A DNA stretch of 6,878 bases from Victivallaceae bacterium (GTDB lineage: Bacteria; Verrucomicrobiota; Lentisphaeria; Victivallales; Victivallaceae). Positions within the stretch are counted from its first letter, which is position 1. The number at the start of each line of letters is the position of its first letter. The translations under genes were made by a program, and so were the position numbers. The DNA lies in contig JAQUOK010000163.1 in the NCBI GenBank assembly GCA_028717165.1, forward strand, positions 1 to 6,878. Direction: 5' to 3'. Positions 1 to 6,300 of this stretch are shown in pieces. The notes below the pieces were generated by a model. That model saw only the letters and a list, made by a program, of their open reading frames with translations. It ran no database searches and was not told the origin of the DNA.

Positions 1-256
1 CCAGCAGCAACAGGTAATATACACCCTTGGAAATCCATTGTTCCATTTTGACCCGTTTAATGGAGGTATCTTCCTTTGCCATGTCGGCAAATTTTTTGTT
101 TAAAGAAATTTTCCGTAAAGCGGCGGCCAGCGCTTTCGAAATGATTAAGGCGACCAGCCAGCCAACAACTAATATTAACAGTGCCCATAGCATGTAAGGG
201 ACTTTTTCAATAATTAGACTGGCTACTTGACTAAAAGAATCTAACATCTTATCCAT
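1..256 (-). CDS. MscS-like mechanosensitive channel-type membrane protein, N-terminal fragment
   Basis: Only the first 85 residues are in the window; the gene continues past the left edge. It starts with ATG (complement of 254-256), preceded by AAGGAG six bases upstream, which fixes the start. After a short amphipathic lead there is a hydrophobic helix at about residues 19-41 (with YMLWALLILVVGWLVALII), then a charged stretch (LRKISLNKKFADMAKEDTS) and the beginning of a second membrane helix from about residue 77. This matches the 'conserved TM helix' that opens many small MscS-family channel proteins of the inner membrane, which open under membrane tension to release solutes. The pore helix and the MscS beta domain would be in the missing part, so the family call rests on the N-terminus alone. 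Another polytopic membrane protein is possible. Confidence 0.68.
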   Translation of the reverse strand, partial: MDKMLDSFSQVASLIIEKVPYMLWALLILVVGWLVALIISKALAAALRKISLNKKFADMAKEDTSIKRVKMEQWISKGVYYLLLL

Positions 257-300
257 AATTACATCTCCTTGTACTAAACTATCTCTGTGGCATGCGTCTC

Positions 301-313
301 GCAATTGAGTTGC
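301..313. repeat. Small inverted repeat GCAA-N5-TTGC upstream of the channel gene
   Basis: GCAATTGAGTTGC has 4-bp arms around a 5-base centre. It lies 45 bp upstream of the channel gene start, in the 102-bp gap between that gene and the repeat-protein gene. It could be an operator or chance; nothing else in this gap stands out, and no convincing -35/-10 pair was found. Confidence 0.2.
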
Positions 314-358
314 AAACCCGCCTTATTCCACTATTCTAACTTACTACATCAAGTAAAT

Positions 359-898
359 CTATTTTCGCCAGTTGACGAAAATCATTACCGGCGCCAAGGA
401 ATTCGGCAGATCGGAAAACCAACTCGTGTTTGTCTCGATGATGTTGATAATCCCGATCTGGACTCCGGTATCCGTATCTTTGACATAGTTGAAGAAGCCG
501 AACTGCAATCCTCTCAGACGTCCCGCGTAGTTTACCATGCCGGTTACCAGTCCCGTCATTAAGTTTTCGGTGTAATCAATGAGACCGGCATCCCAGCCTA
601 AGGATTCCTGCTTGGTATAATTGATCATGCTCCATTTTACGCCTTTGTAGCTATCGCTGTAATTGAGGAGGAATGCCCAATCCAGACCTGCGCTTTGGCC
701 AGTAGTCCCATTGACAAAACCCAATGCCAGTGATGTTTGCGGGTTTTCTCCCCATATACTGAGAGTCACCCCTTCGATAGTGGTATTGCGATTATAAACA
801 GCCATATCCGGCGTGATACTTAAATTGAACGGTTTAGTATCAGCCATAATACAGGTCGAAGCCATAATTGTGACTAAACATATAAATAGTTTTTTCAT
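359..898 (-). CDS. Secreted 15-residue-repeat protein, LA_2272 surface-repeat type
   Basis: The 179-residue product starts with a signal peptide: MKK, a hydrophobic core to about residue 18, and likely cleavage after IMA before DTKPF. From about residue 56 to 159 it consists of roughly seven imperfect repeats about 15 residues long (56-70, 71-85, 86-100, 101-115, 116-129, 130-144, 145-159). Their pattern is G-[LV]-x-x-G-x-[VIF]-N-Y, for example GLQFGFFNY and GVQIGIINI. Glycine, aromatic and Asn positions recur, and alternating hydrophobics suggest beta-strands. The C-terminus ends in VMIFVNWRK, an aromatic-rich strand. This pattern resembles the LA_2272 family of bacterial surface repeat proteins, whose function is unknown to me. 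An outer-membrane or cell-surface location is inferred. AAGGAG lies 8 bp before the ATG. The gene follows the DUF3309 gene by 50 bp on the same strand and may be cotranscribed with it. Confidence 0.75.
   Translation of the reverse strand: MKKLFICLVTIMASTCIMADTKPFNLSITPDMAVYNRNTTIEGVTLSIWGENPQTSLALGFVNGTTGQSAGLDWAFLLNYSDSYKGVKWSMINYTKQESLGWDAGLIDYTENLMTGLVTGMVNYAGRLRGLQFGFFNYVKDTDTGVQIGIINIIETNTSWFSDLPNSLAPVMIFVNWRK
361..382. repeat. 7-bp inverted repeat overlapping the repeat-protein stop codon
   Basis: ATTTTCG and CGAAAAT form perfect 7-bp arms with an 8-base loop over the last codons and stop of the minus-strand repeat-protein gene. The stem is AT-rich and no U-run follows it in the direction of transcription, so it is at best a weak 3' hairpin and may be a by-product of the coding sequence. 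Confidence 0.3.
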
Positions 899-948
899 TT
901 TTAATTTCTCCTTTACTCAGTTACTTTACATTAAAAAGGTGATTCCTT

Positions 949-1107
949 CTAAATCCGGCCCATAAGGAGCAGTATGATTAGAATTAAGACCGCTAATCCG
1001 ATGCCTCCGCCGGGATAGTATCCCCATTTTTTACTGTGTGGCCATAAAGGTAATGCGCCTGCCAGAAGTAGAATCAATACAATCAATAAAATAGTTCCTA
1101 TACTCAT
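949..1107 (-). CDS. DUF3309 family small membrane protein
   Basis: The 52-residue protein begins MSIGTILLIVLILLLAGALP, then a short polar loop LWPHSKKWGYYPGGG, then a second hydrophobic helix and a terminal GRI. Length, the two-helix hairpin, the WPHS...WGY.P.GG loop and the C-terminal GRI are characteristic of DUF3309, small proteins of unknown function in many proteobacteria. It probably sits in the inner membrane as a helical hairpin. An upstream in-frame ATG at 1164 would add 19 polar residues. I chose the ATG at 1107 because AGGAG lies six bases before it and because family members begin at MSIGT. A candidate promoter (1172-1200) and an adjoining dyad (1201-1215) lie upstream. Expression as the first gene of a minus-strand unit with the repeat protein is inferred. 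Confidence 0.85.
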   Translation of the reverse strand: MSIGTILLIVLILLLAGALPLWPHSKKWGYYPGGGIGLAVLILIILLLMGRI

Positions 1108-1171
1108 GTTGTTTCTCCTATTTTGTTCGCTTTTGTGGGATATAATTCCCATTGGAACTGCCATTATAAAT

Positions 1172-1200
1172 ATTATATTCTGTGATTGGGTTTATTACTA
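1172..1200 (-). promoter_or_regulatory. Candidate promoter for DUF3309 (minus strand)
   Basis: On the minus strand a perfect TATAAT (1177 to 1172) lies 17 bases downstream of TAGTAA (1200 to 1195), a poor -35 match (three of six to TTGACA). A strong -10 with a weak -35, and a dyad directly abutting the -35, is the usual look of an activator-dependent promoter. It would give a leader of about 55-60 bases for the DUF3309 transcript. Confidence 0.45.
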
Positions 1201-1215
1201 TGGGGTAAAACCCTA
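1201..1215. promoter_or_regulatory. Dyad TGGGGTAAAACCCTA, candidate regulator-binding site
   Basis: GGGT and ACCC form 4-bp arms around AAA, with an outer T/A pair also matching, so most of the 15 bases are symmetric. It directly abuts the weak -35 of the minus-strand promoter and is centred roughly 43 bases upstream of that promoter's expected start site. It is also about 70 bases upstream of the plus-strand start. A similar element occurs at 3311-3325. The neighbouring NarL-type regulator is an obvious but unproven candidate to bind it. Confidence 0.4.
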
Positions 1216-1242
1216 CTTTATGGCAAATAAATAAACTATTCC

Positions 1243-1271
1243 TTGACTTTCAATATCTTACGACATATCTT
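1243..1271 (+). promoter_or_regulatory. Candidate sigma70-type promoter for the two-component operon
   Basis: TTGACT (1243-1248) and TATCTT (1266-1271) are separated by exactly 17 bases and match the consensus hexamers at five and four of six positions. Transcription from about 1278 would give the kinase mRNA a leader of about 180 bases, which includes the short ORF at 1293-1355 and the hairpin at 1438-1454. Confidence 0.45.
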
Positions 1272-1292
1272 AATAAGAGGGAGTTATTCAAT

Positions 1293-1355
1293 ATGCGATA
1301 CGGAAGAACTAAAATATGGCTAATCAGACAAGTAATCATTCAGCCGGAAAAGTAG
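1293..1355 (+). CDS. Possible 20-codon leader ORF
   Basis: ATG to TAG encodes a 20-residue basic peptide beginning MRYGRTKIW and ending IIQPEK. A purine-rich GAGGGAG is present nine bases before the ATG, and the ORF lies just downstream of the candidate promoter, ahead of the kinase gene. It resembles no peptide I recognise and shows no run of a single amino-acid codon typical of an attenuator. It could be a translated leader that influences kinase expression, or chance. Confidence 0.22.
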   Translation: MRYGRTKIWLIRQVIIQPEK

Positions 1356-1437
1356 TCAGTCTCCGTTTCTGAGAAAATAATAATACGATACAACGAACCG
1401 TTTTTTTCCTATCCGGCTCGCGACTGTCCAAGGCACC

Positions 1438-1454
1438 ATACGCAAGGAGCGTAT
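1438..1454 (+). promoter_or_regulatory. Hairpin with the kinase Shine-Dalgarno in its loop (CsrA/RsmA-like site)
   Basis: ATACGC (1438-1443) and GCGTAT (1449-1454) are perfect 6-bp arms around the 5-base loop AAGGA. The kinase ribosome-binding site AAGGAG (1444-1449) therefore sits in the loop and the first stem pair, nine bases before the ATG. A GGA exposed in a small hairpin loop at a ribosome-binding site is the known recognition form for CsrA/RsmA proteins, and CAAGGA fits their CANGGA core. A second GGA (1457-1459) overlaps the start codon in CAGGATG. Binding is inferred, not shown. Confidence 0.5.
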
Positions 1455-1458
1455 CAGG

Positions 1459-2301
1459 ATGAATAAATCAAGCAAGACATCAGGACCATGCCCTACTGAA
1501 TTGACAGTTGTTAAACGGCAATTGCGGCAGGAAACCATCCGCCGCAAAACCGCAGAGGATAAACTTAAGGACAGTCGGCTGCACTATAATCAATTGTTAG
1601 CGCAATCGCTTCTTATGCAGGAACAGTTGCGGCACTTGTCCCACCAGATTTTATTGACTCAGGAAAACGAGCGCAAGCATATCAGCCGTGAATTGCATGA
1701 CGAGATCAGTCAGATTCTGACCGGAATTAATGTTCGTCTGGCCGCACTGAAAGTAGAAGCTGCCGCCAATACCGGAACCCTGAAACGAAATATTATCAGC
1801 ACGCAGCGACTGGTGGAAAAATCGGTGGCAACCGTTCACCGTTTTGCCTGCGAATTACGTCCGGCAATGTTGGATGATCTGGGATTAATTCCCGCTCTTA
1901 ATACCTTTATAAAGGAGTTTGTGCAACGTACCGGCTTGCGGGTTGATTTTTTCCCCATGCCGAAGGATAAGATTGAAAAGCTCGACAGTCTTAAACGGAC
2001 CGTACTCTATCGCGTTGCCCAGGAAGCGCTCAACAATGTGGACAAACATGCACACGCCAGCCTGATAAATATTTCGATTCAGGTTATGGAGAATTCCCTC
2101 CGCATGGAAATAAGCGATAACGGCATCTCTTTTAATGTCAATAGAACCCTTAGTTCCAAACGACACAAAAGACTGGGAATAATCGGCATGCGTGAGCGTG
2201 TAGAAATGACCGGCGGTACTTTTGCCATTGAATCCGAGCCGGAAAAAGGCACCACCGTCAGTGTACAAATATTATTTGACGAGTCTCAGCCAGGAGTCTG
2301 A
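1459..2301 (+). CDS. Soluble NarX/DegS-type sensor histidine kinase without a recognised sensor domain
   Basis: This 280-residue kinase should autophosphorylate and pass phosphate to the regulator encoded immediately downstream. Residues 1-65 are polar and heptad-like (many Q, L, R, K), a probable coiled coil, with no membrane segment and no PAS or GAF domain visible. The dimerisation and phosphoacceptor helix (HisKA_3) follows, with the acceptor His at residue 80 in ERKHISRELHDEISQ. The conserved FACELRPAMLDDLGLIPAL is at about 129-147. The ATPase domain shows an N-box (QEALNNVDKHAHA, about 188-200), a G1 box (ISDNGISF, about 218-225) and a G2 box (LGIIGMRERV, about 239-248). The second Gly usual in DNGxGF is Ser here. 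It is probably cytoplasmic and may sense through a partner or a cytosolic cue. The start is fixed by AAGGAG; the stop is two bases before the regulator start, so the two form an operon. Confidence 0.92.
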   Translation: MNKSSKTSGPCPTELTVVKRQLRQETIRRKTAEDKLKDSRLHYNQLLAQSLLMQEQLRHLSHQILLTQENERKHISRELHDEISQILTGINVRLAALKVEAAANTGTLKRNIISTQRLVEKSVATVHRFACELRPAMLDDLGLIPALNTFIKEFVQRTGLRVDFFPMPKDKIEKLDSLKRTVLYRVAQEALNNVDKHAHASLINISIQVMENSLRMEISDNGISFNVNRTLSSKRHKRLGIIGMRERVEMTGGTFAIESEPEKGTTVSVQILFDESQPGV

Positions 2302-2303
2302 TA

Positions 2304-2996
2304 ATGAAAAATATGATGAATAAAATTACGGTCATGTTGACTGAGGATCACGCGATCGTCCGGGAAGGAATCCGGGCTTTATTGGAAGTCGAAGGCAGTT
2401 TTGAGGTGGTCGGCGAAGCCGCTAACGGTCTGCAGGCGATAGAAATGGCACAGCGGCTTCATCCTTCCGTTATTGTCCTTGATATCGCGATGCCGCAACT
2501 CAATGGTCTGGAAACCGCCCGGCGGATACTCCAGCAGGTCGCGCCCCCGCCCAGGATACTGATTCTTTCCGCTCACAGTGCTGATGCTTATGTCAAACAA
2601 GTAATTTCACTGGGCGTGAGTGGATATTTGATCAAACAATCCTCGGCGAATAGCTTGGTAAGGGCGATTAAGGAGGTACATAAAGGCAAGGTCTTTTACA
2701 GTCCATCGATTGCCAAACACTGGAAAAGTCAGCAATCCAAATTGCCGTATCGAACCGGGCGATTTCTTCCGCGTGTTGTAAACATGACTTCACGTGAACG
2801 TGAGGTGCTCCAGCGAGTTGCTGAAGGCGAGCCCAACAAAAAAATCGCCGCGGAACTTTTCATCAGCATCAAAACAGTTGAAAAACACCGGCAGAGCCTC
2901 ATGAATAAACTGAATATTCATGATACCGCCGGTCTGACCCGTTATGCGATTTCAGCTGGAATCATTGAAAACAGCGTTCAGTGTACTATCGTTTGA
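2304..2996 (+). CDS. NarL/FixJ-family response regulator
   Basis: The 230-residue regulator has an N-terminal receiver domain (about 7-125) with the acidic pair E14/D15, phosphoacceptor D60 in VIVLDIAMPQLNGLE, S89 and K111 at the expected switch and lysine positions. A linker (about 130-158) leads to a LuxR-type helix-turn-helix at about 160-216, beginning MTSREREVLQRVAEG and containing ISIKTVEKHRQSLMNKL, the recognition-helix region. All key residues are present, so it should be a phosphorylation-controlled transcription factor. It follows the kinase stop by two bases, with AGGAG (2292-2296) inside the end of the kinase gene seven bases before the ATG. Translational coupling is likely. Its targets are unknown; the dyads at 1201 and 3311 are candidates. 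Two further ATGs at codons 4 and 5 are possible alternative starts. Confidence 0.95.
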   Translation: MKNMMNKITVMLTEDHAIVREGIRALLEVEGSFEVVGEAANGLQAIEMAQRLHPSVIVLDIAMPQLNGLETARRILQQVAPPPRILILSAHSADAYVKQVISLGVSGYLIKQSSANSLVRAIKEVHKGKVFYSPSIAKHWKSQQSKLPYRTGRFLPRVVNMTSREREVLQRVAEGEPNKKIAAELFISIKTVEKHRQSLMNKLNIHDTAGLTRYAISAGIIENSVQCTIV

Positions 2997-3016
2997 TTTT
3001 AATTTCAATAGCACTT

Positions 3017-3030
3017 TTGTTCACGAACAA
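3017..3030. promoter_or_regulatory. Operator-like dyad TTGTTC-AC-GAACAA
   Basis: Perfect 6-bp arms flank a 2-base centre, 20 bases after the regulator stop and about 40 bases upstream of the candidate -35 of the small lipoprotein promoter. The compact symmetry suits a dimeric repressor or activator. It fits no regulator consensus that I can name. Confidence 0.3.
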
Positions 3031-3068
3031 TTACTTATATCATAAAACTCATTAAGAGGAATAAGGAC

Positions 3069-3097
3069 TTGCATTTAAGACTTATTCAAAGTATTAA
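3069..3097 (+). promoter_or_regulatory. Candidate promoter for the 29-residue lipopeptide gene
   Basis: TTGCAT (3069-3074) and TATTAA (3092-3097) are 17 bases apart and match consensus at three and four of six positions. Start of transcription would be about 3104, leaving a very short leader carrying the ribosome-binding site. No terminator is visible after the regulator gene, so read-through from the two-component operon is also possible. Confidence 0.3.
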
Positions 3098-3119
3098 CAC
3101 AAAAATAAGGAATAATATT

Positions 3120-3209
3120 ATGCCTGCTCGACAAAAATTAATCGTACTCACCGCCGTAACCGTACTCGCAGTATTGATTCTTTCAGGATGTGTCGACATC
3201 TTCAGTTAA
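3120..3209 (+). CDS. 29-residue lipobox peptide (very small lipoprotein)
   Basis: ATG to TAA encodes MPARQKLIVL, a continuous hydrophobic segment, then LILSGC and a tail VDIFS. The layout is a complete type II (lipoprotein) signal peptide: basic N-region (R4, K6), hydrophobic core 7-20, and lipobox LSGC with the modified Cys at residue 24. AAGGA lies about eight bases before the ATG. If processed, the mature lipoprotein would have six residues, CVDIFS. Position +2 is Val, not Asp, so the inner-membrane retention rule does not apply and outer-membrane sorting is possible. It is too short to match a known family with confidence; entericidin-like stress lipopeptides are a loose comparison. It sits just downstream of the two-component pair on the same strand, and a role as its target or partner is inference. 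Confidence 0.6.
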   Translation: MPARQKLIVLTAVTVLAVLILSGCVDIFS

Positions 3210-3225
3210 TCATCAAACTGATTCC

Positions 3226-3270
3226 GTACAATTTTTTGGCATCATTTCGCGTACTCAGAAAAAATTGTAC
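3226..3270. repeat. Perfect 12-bp inverted repeat with 21-base loop
   Basis: GTACAATTTTTT (3226-3237) and AAAAAATTGTAC (3259-3270) are exact reverse complements. The element lies between the convergent lipopeptide and glucan synthase genes, 16 bases after the lipopeptide stop. In RNA from either strand it could fold into a long AU-rich hairpin, so it may act as a bidirectional transcript end or 3' stabiliser. It lacks the GC-rich stem followed by a U-run of a standard intrinsic terminator. The bases directly flanking it do not form a target-site duplication. Confidence 0.55.
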
Positions 3271-3310
3271 TGATATGTTAAACATTTGCGATTATCAAAA
3301 TACTACAGGT

Positions 3311-3325
3311 TAGGGATTTTGCCTA
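3311..3325. promoter_or_regulatory. Dyad TAGGGATTTTGCCTA, related to the element at 1201-1215
   Basis: TAGG and CCTA are 4-bp arms around a 7-base centre. Aligned with the minus-strand reading of 1201-1215 (TAGGGTTTTACCCCA), 11 of 15 positions are identical. It lies in the convergent region downstream of both neighbouring genes, where no promoter is evident, so if it is a binding site its target is unclear. Confidence 0.28.
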
Positions 3326-3377
3326 CGGCGGCCAGAGTTACTCGGCTTTCTATTTTGACTTGGAGATGACTCACAAC

Positions 3378-6300
3378 TCAATTATTCTTTATCGGTATAT
3401 TTACCTCGCCCCTGTGTTCCTGATGGTCGTCAACCAGCGGAATAGTCTTATCTGGTTGATCAATGCCATCAACACTGACATGCATTTCACCGTTACCGGG
3501 GATTTGCCGGATGACGAGGTGATAAACCGTTTCACGGTAACGATAGTGTATCTTGAATTCATTCCATTCCGCGGGAAGACATGGTGCAAAATTAAGTTTG
3601 TCAACTTCCAGTTTTATCCCCAGGAGATATTCCACAATCAATTGGTACATCCAAGCCGCTGAGCCGGTATACCAGGTCCAGCCACCCCGGCCGGTATGCG
3701 GCGGTGCCGCATAAACGTCGGCAGCCATAACATAAGGTTCCGCTTTATAGACGCCTACCTTTTCGGCTGAGTTGCCGTGGTTCACCGGATTAATGAGGTT
3801 AAACAGTTCCCACGCTTGACGGTTGTCTCCCAGGCGGGCGAAAGCCATTGACGCCCAGACGGCCGCATGAGTATATTGTCCGCCGTTTTCTCTTACTCCA
3901 GGGACATAACCCTTGATATATCCGGGATTCATGTCGGATATATCAAACGGCGGATTCAGCAGTTGAACCAGGCCGGACTCGTGACGAACCAAATGATCGC
4001 TCAACGAGGACATGGCCATCAGTGAACGCTGATGATCCCCCGCACCGGAAAGTACCGCCCAGCTCTGTACAATCGAATCAATTTTACACTCTGGGTTAAC
4101 GGATGAACCCAATGGCGAGCCGTCGTCAAAATAGGCGCGACGGTACCATTGACCATCCCATCCGTGCGCTTCCAGGTTTAGATGCAATTCGTTTGCCGCA
4201 GCGACACATTGCCCGGCGAACGCTTCATCGCCATGAATACGCGCGATCGCAGTAAAACGAGTAAGCACTTCATACAGGAAAAATCCCAGCCATACGCTTT
4301 CGCCCTTTCCGTGTTCGCCCACCAAATTCATGCCGTCGTTCCAGTCGCCGGATCCCATGAGCGGCAGTCCGTGCTCTCCGAATTTCAGGCCATATTGAAT
4401 GGCACGAACGCAGTGTTCGTAAAGCGTCGCTGCCTCAGTCGCCCGTCCAGGCAGATCGTAGTAGGAATCTTCATCGCTTTTTACCGGCCGGTCATAAAGG
4501 AAGTTAACAGACTCATCCAATACACCAGTGTCCCCGGTTGTGTTTACATAACGACAGGCGACAAACGGCAACCGGAGATAATCGTCTGAACAATGGGTCC
4601 GGACACCCCGACCTACAGGCGGATGCCACCAATGTTGGACGTCGCCTTCCAGAAATTGCCTCGATGCGCAGAGGAGCAGGTGCTCACGCACGAGTTGCGG
4701 CCGGACTTGGAGCAGAGCCAGCACATCCTGTAACTGATCGCGAAAACCAAACGCTCCACCCGATTGATAGACCGCGCCGCGCGCCCACATCCGACACGAC
4801 AGCGTCTGATACAACAGCCAGCCGTTGACCAGAACGTTAAGCGCCTGGTCTGGCGTTTGCACATTAATGGCTCCAAGAGTATGTGTCCAATGCTGCCATG
4901 CCACATCAAGCACTTGACGCGCCGTCTGTGAACCACGAAAACGATTGACCAGGTTGCGAGCATCATCGGCATTCCGTCCAACGCCAAGCCGGAAGACAAT
5001 CTCATGTTCCTGTCCGTCATCCAAATCAAAGGCGACCTGGATTGTGGCGCATGAATCCAACCCCGCGCCAGTCTTGCCGGAAAGACGTGTGCGTGTCATG
5101 GCGGCCGGAGCGCGGAGGGTACCGTTACGCCCCATAAATTCAATTCGGTCGCCGCTTACGGTACGATTGGGATCGTCCACATCGAAAAAGGCAGTCCGAT
5201 CTTGAAATTCTGTATTGTATGGATTGCTCGCGAATAAAGCGCCGCTTTCTGGATCGACTTTAGAGATCACATGCATATTCGATTTCGCTCGCAGGTCACC
5301 GAGAACCCATTCCGCATAGCCGGTGGCGGAGAGTCGGCGTGAATGTCCGGAATCGTTGCGCATTTTGAGTACCGCAAATTTGACGGGCGCATCCAGCGCC
5401 ACATAAATCCACAACTCAGAACGGATACCAAATTCAATATGTTCGAAAACGCTGTAACCGAAGCCGTGCCTGGTAACGTAAGATGTCGCGCCACGGCATG
5501 GCAGAGGAGCAGGCGACCAGAAATTGCCACGCTCTTCATCGCGCAGATAAAACGCTTCTCCTGTTGAATCGCTCACCGGATCGTTGCTCCATGGGGTAAG
5601 GCGGAATTCGTGGGCGTTTTCACTCCAGGTACAGGCTGAACCACTCTCTGAAACAACGGTTCCGAAATTCGGGTTGGCAATGACATTCACCCAGGGCATT
5701 GGCGTCAACTGTTCATGGGTGGTGGTAATGACATATTCACGCCCGTCAGGGGTAAATCCGCCAAGGCCGTTATAAAACGCCAGGTCATTGCGCGGCAATG
5801 GAACGACGACGGGAGAGGCAATATCTCCGGAAAAAGTCGGGATAAGAAGCGGTATATTAACTGCCGGAGCCAGTCGACCGTTGATTTGTTCTTCCAGCGT
5901 TCCCCGACTATCGGTAATGATGACACGAGATGCCGTTTCAATCAGGACGCGGTCTTCTTCCGCTATCTGATCCGCCGCCCGGACGAAAATTCCGCCTGGC
6001 CGGTCAGTTGCATTGATGTCGATCCCGGCGGCAATGAGGCCCATAATACGGTCATGAAGCAGTTGTCGATACCCGGAATGATCTTCATTCCAGATAACCA
6101 GATCGACCGCCAGGCCTTTCAGTCTCCAGTACGCATGGGCCTGGACCATTTGACGAACCAGATCGATATTGTCCGGGTCTTCAACTTTGAGCAGTACTAT
6201 CGGCAAATCGCCGGAGATGGTATATCCCCATAGCCCGGATTGTCCCCGGCGGTTCTTGATGAGAGTGCGCGGATCAGCCCGCAAAGACGCGTTAGAGTAA

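Larger units (their letters stand above)
1108..1458. other. Divergent regulatory region between DUF3309 and the histidine kinase
   Basis: This 351-bp AT-rich stretch contains no large gene. It holds, from left to right: the DUF3309 ribosome-binding site, a minus-strand -10/-35 candidate, a 15-bp dyad, a plus-strand sigma70-like promoter candidate, a possible 20-codon leader ORF and a small hairpin enclosing the kinase ribosome-binding site. Each is listed separately. The stretch 1356-1437 holds nothing else I can support. Confidence 0.7.

Noticed and set aside
287..562. 91-codon plus-strand frame opposite the repeat-protein gene
   Set aside because: It overlaps the repeat-protein gene in antisense; that gene has a signal peptide, repeats and a ribosome-binding site, while this frame shows none.
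868..898. Lipoprotein signal for the repeat protein (Cys at residue 16)
   Set aside because: The residues before the Cys read AST, which lack the usual Gly/Ala/Ser at -1, and the hydrophobic core before it is short. A type I signal peptide fits better.
1108..1164. Upstream in-frame ATG that would extend DUF3309 by 19 residues
   Set aside because: The extension is polar, precedes the usual family start MSIGT, and bypasses the good AGGAG that serves the ATG at 1107.
1201..1215. NarL 7-2-7 site
   Set aside because: The GGGT/ACCC arms point the opposite way from the known TACYYMT-N2-AKRRGTA arrangement, so it was kept only as an unassigned dyad.
1356..1547. 63-codon minus-strand frame overlapping the kinase start
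   Set aside because: It overlaps the leader and start of a well-supported gene on the other strand and has no recognisable features.
3017..3030. LexA/SOS box
   Set aside because: The spacing GTTC-N2-GAAC matches neither the CTG-N10-CAG type nor the GAAC-N4-GTTC or GTTC-N7-GTTC types.
3226..3270. Intrinsic terminator or miniature transposable element
   Set aside because: The stem is AT-rich without a following U-run, there is no flanking target duplication, and 45 bp is very short for a mobile element. It was kept as an inverted repeat only.
5715..6233. A 172-codon plus-strand open frame opposite the glucan synthase gene, and other long frames at 4182-4589, 4538-4828, 4945-5205 and 6530-6751
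   Set aside because: They lie antisense to a gene with clear family motifs. Their products are rich in Arg, Pro and Ser with no domain, and they lack consistent ribosome-binding sites. They are shadows of GC-rich coding DNA.
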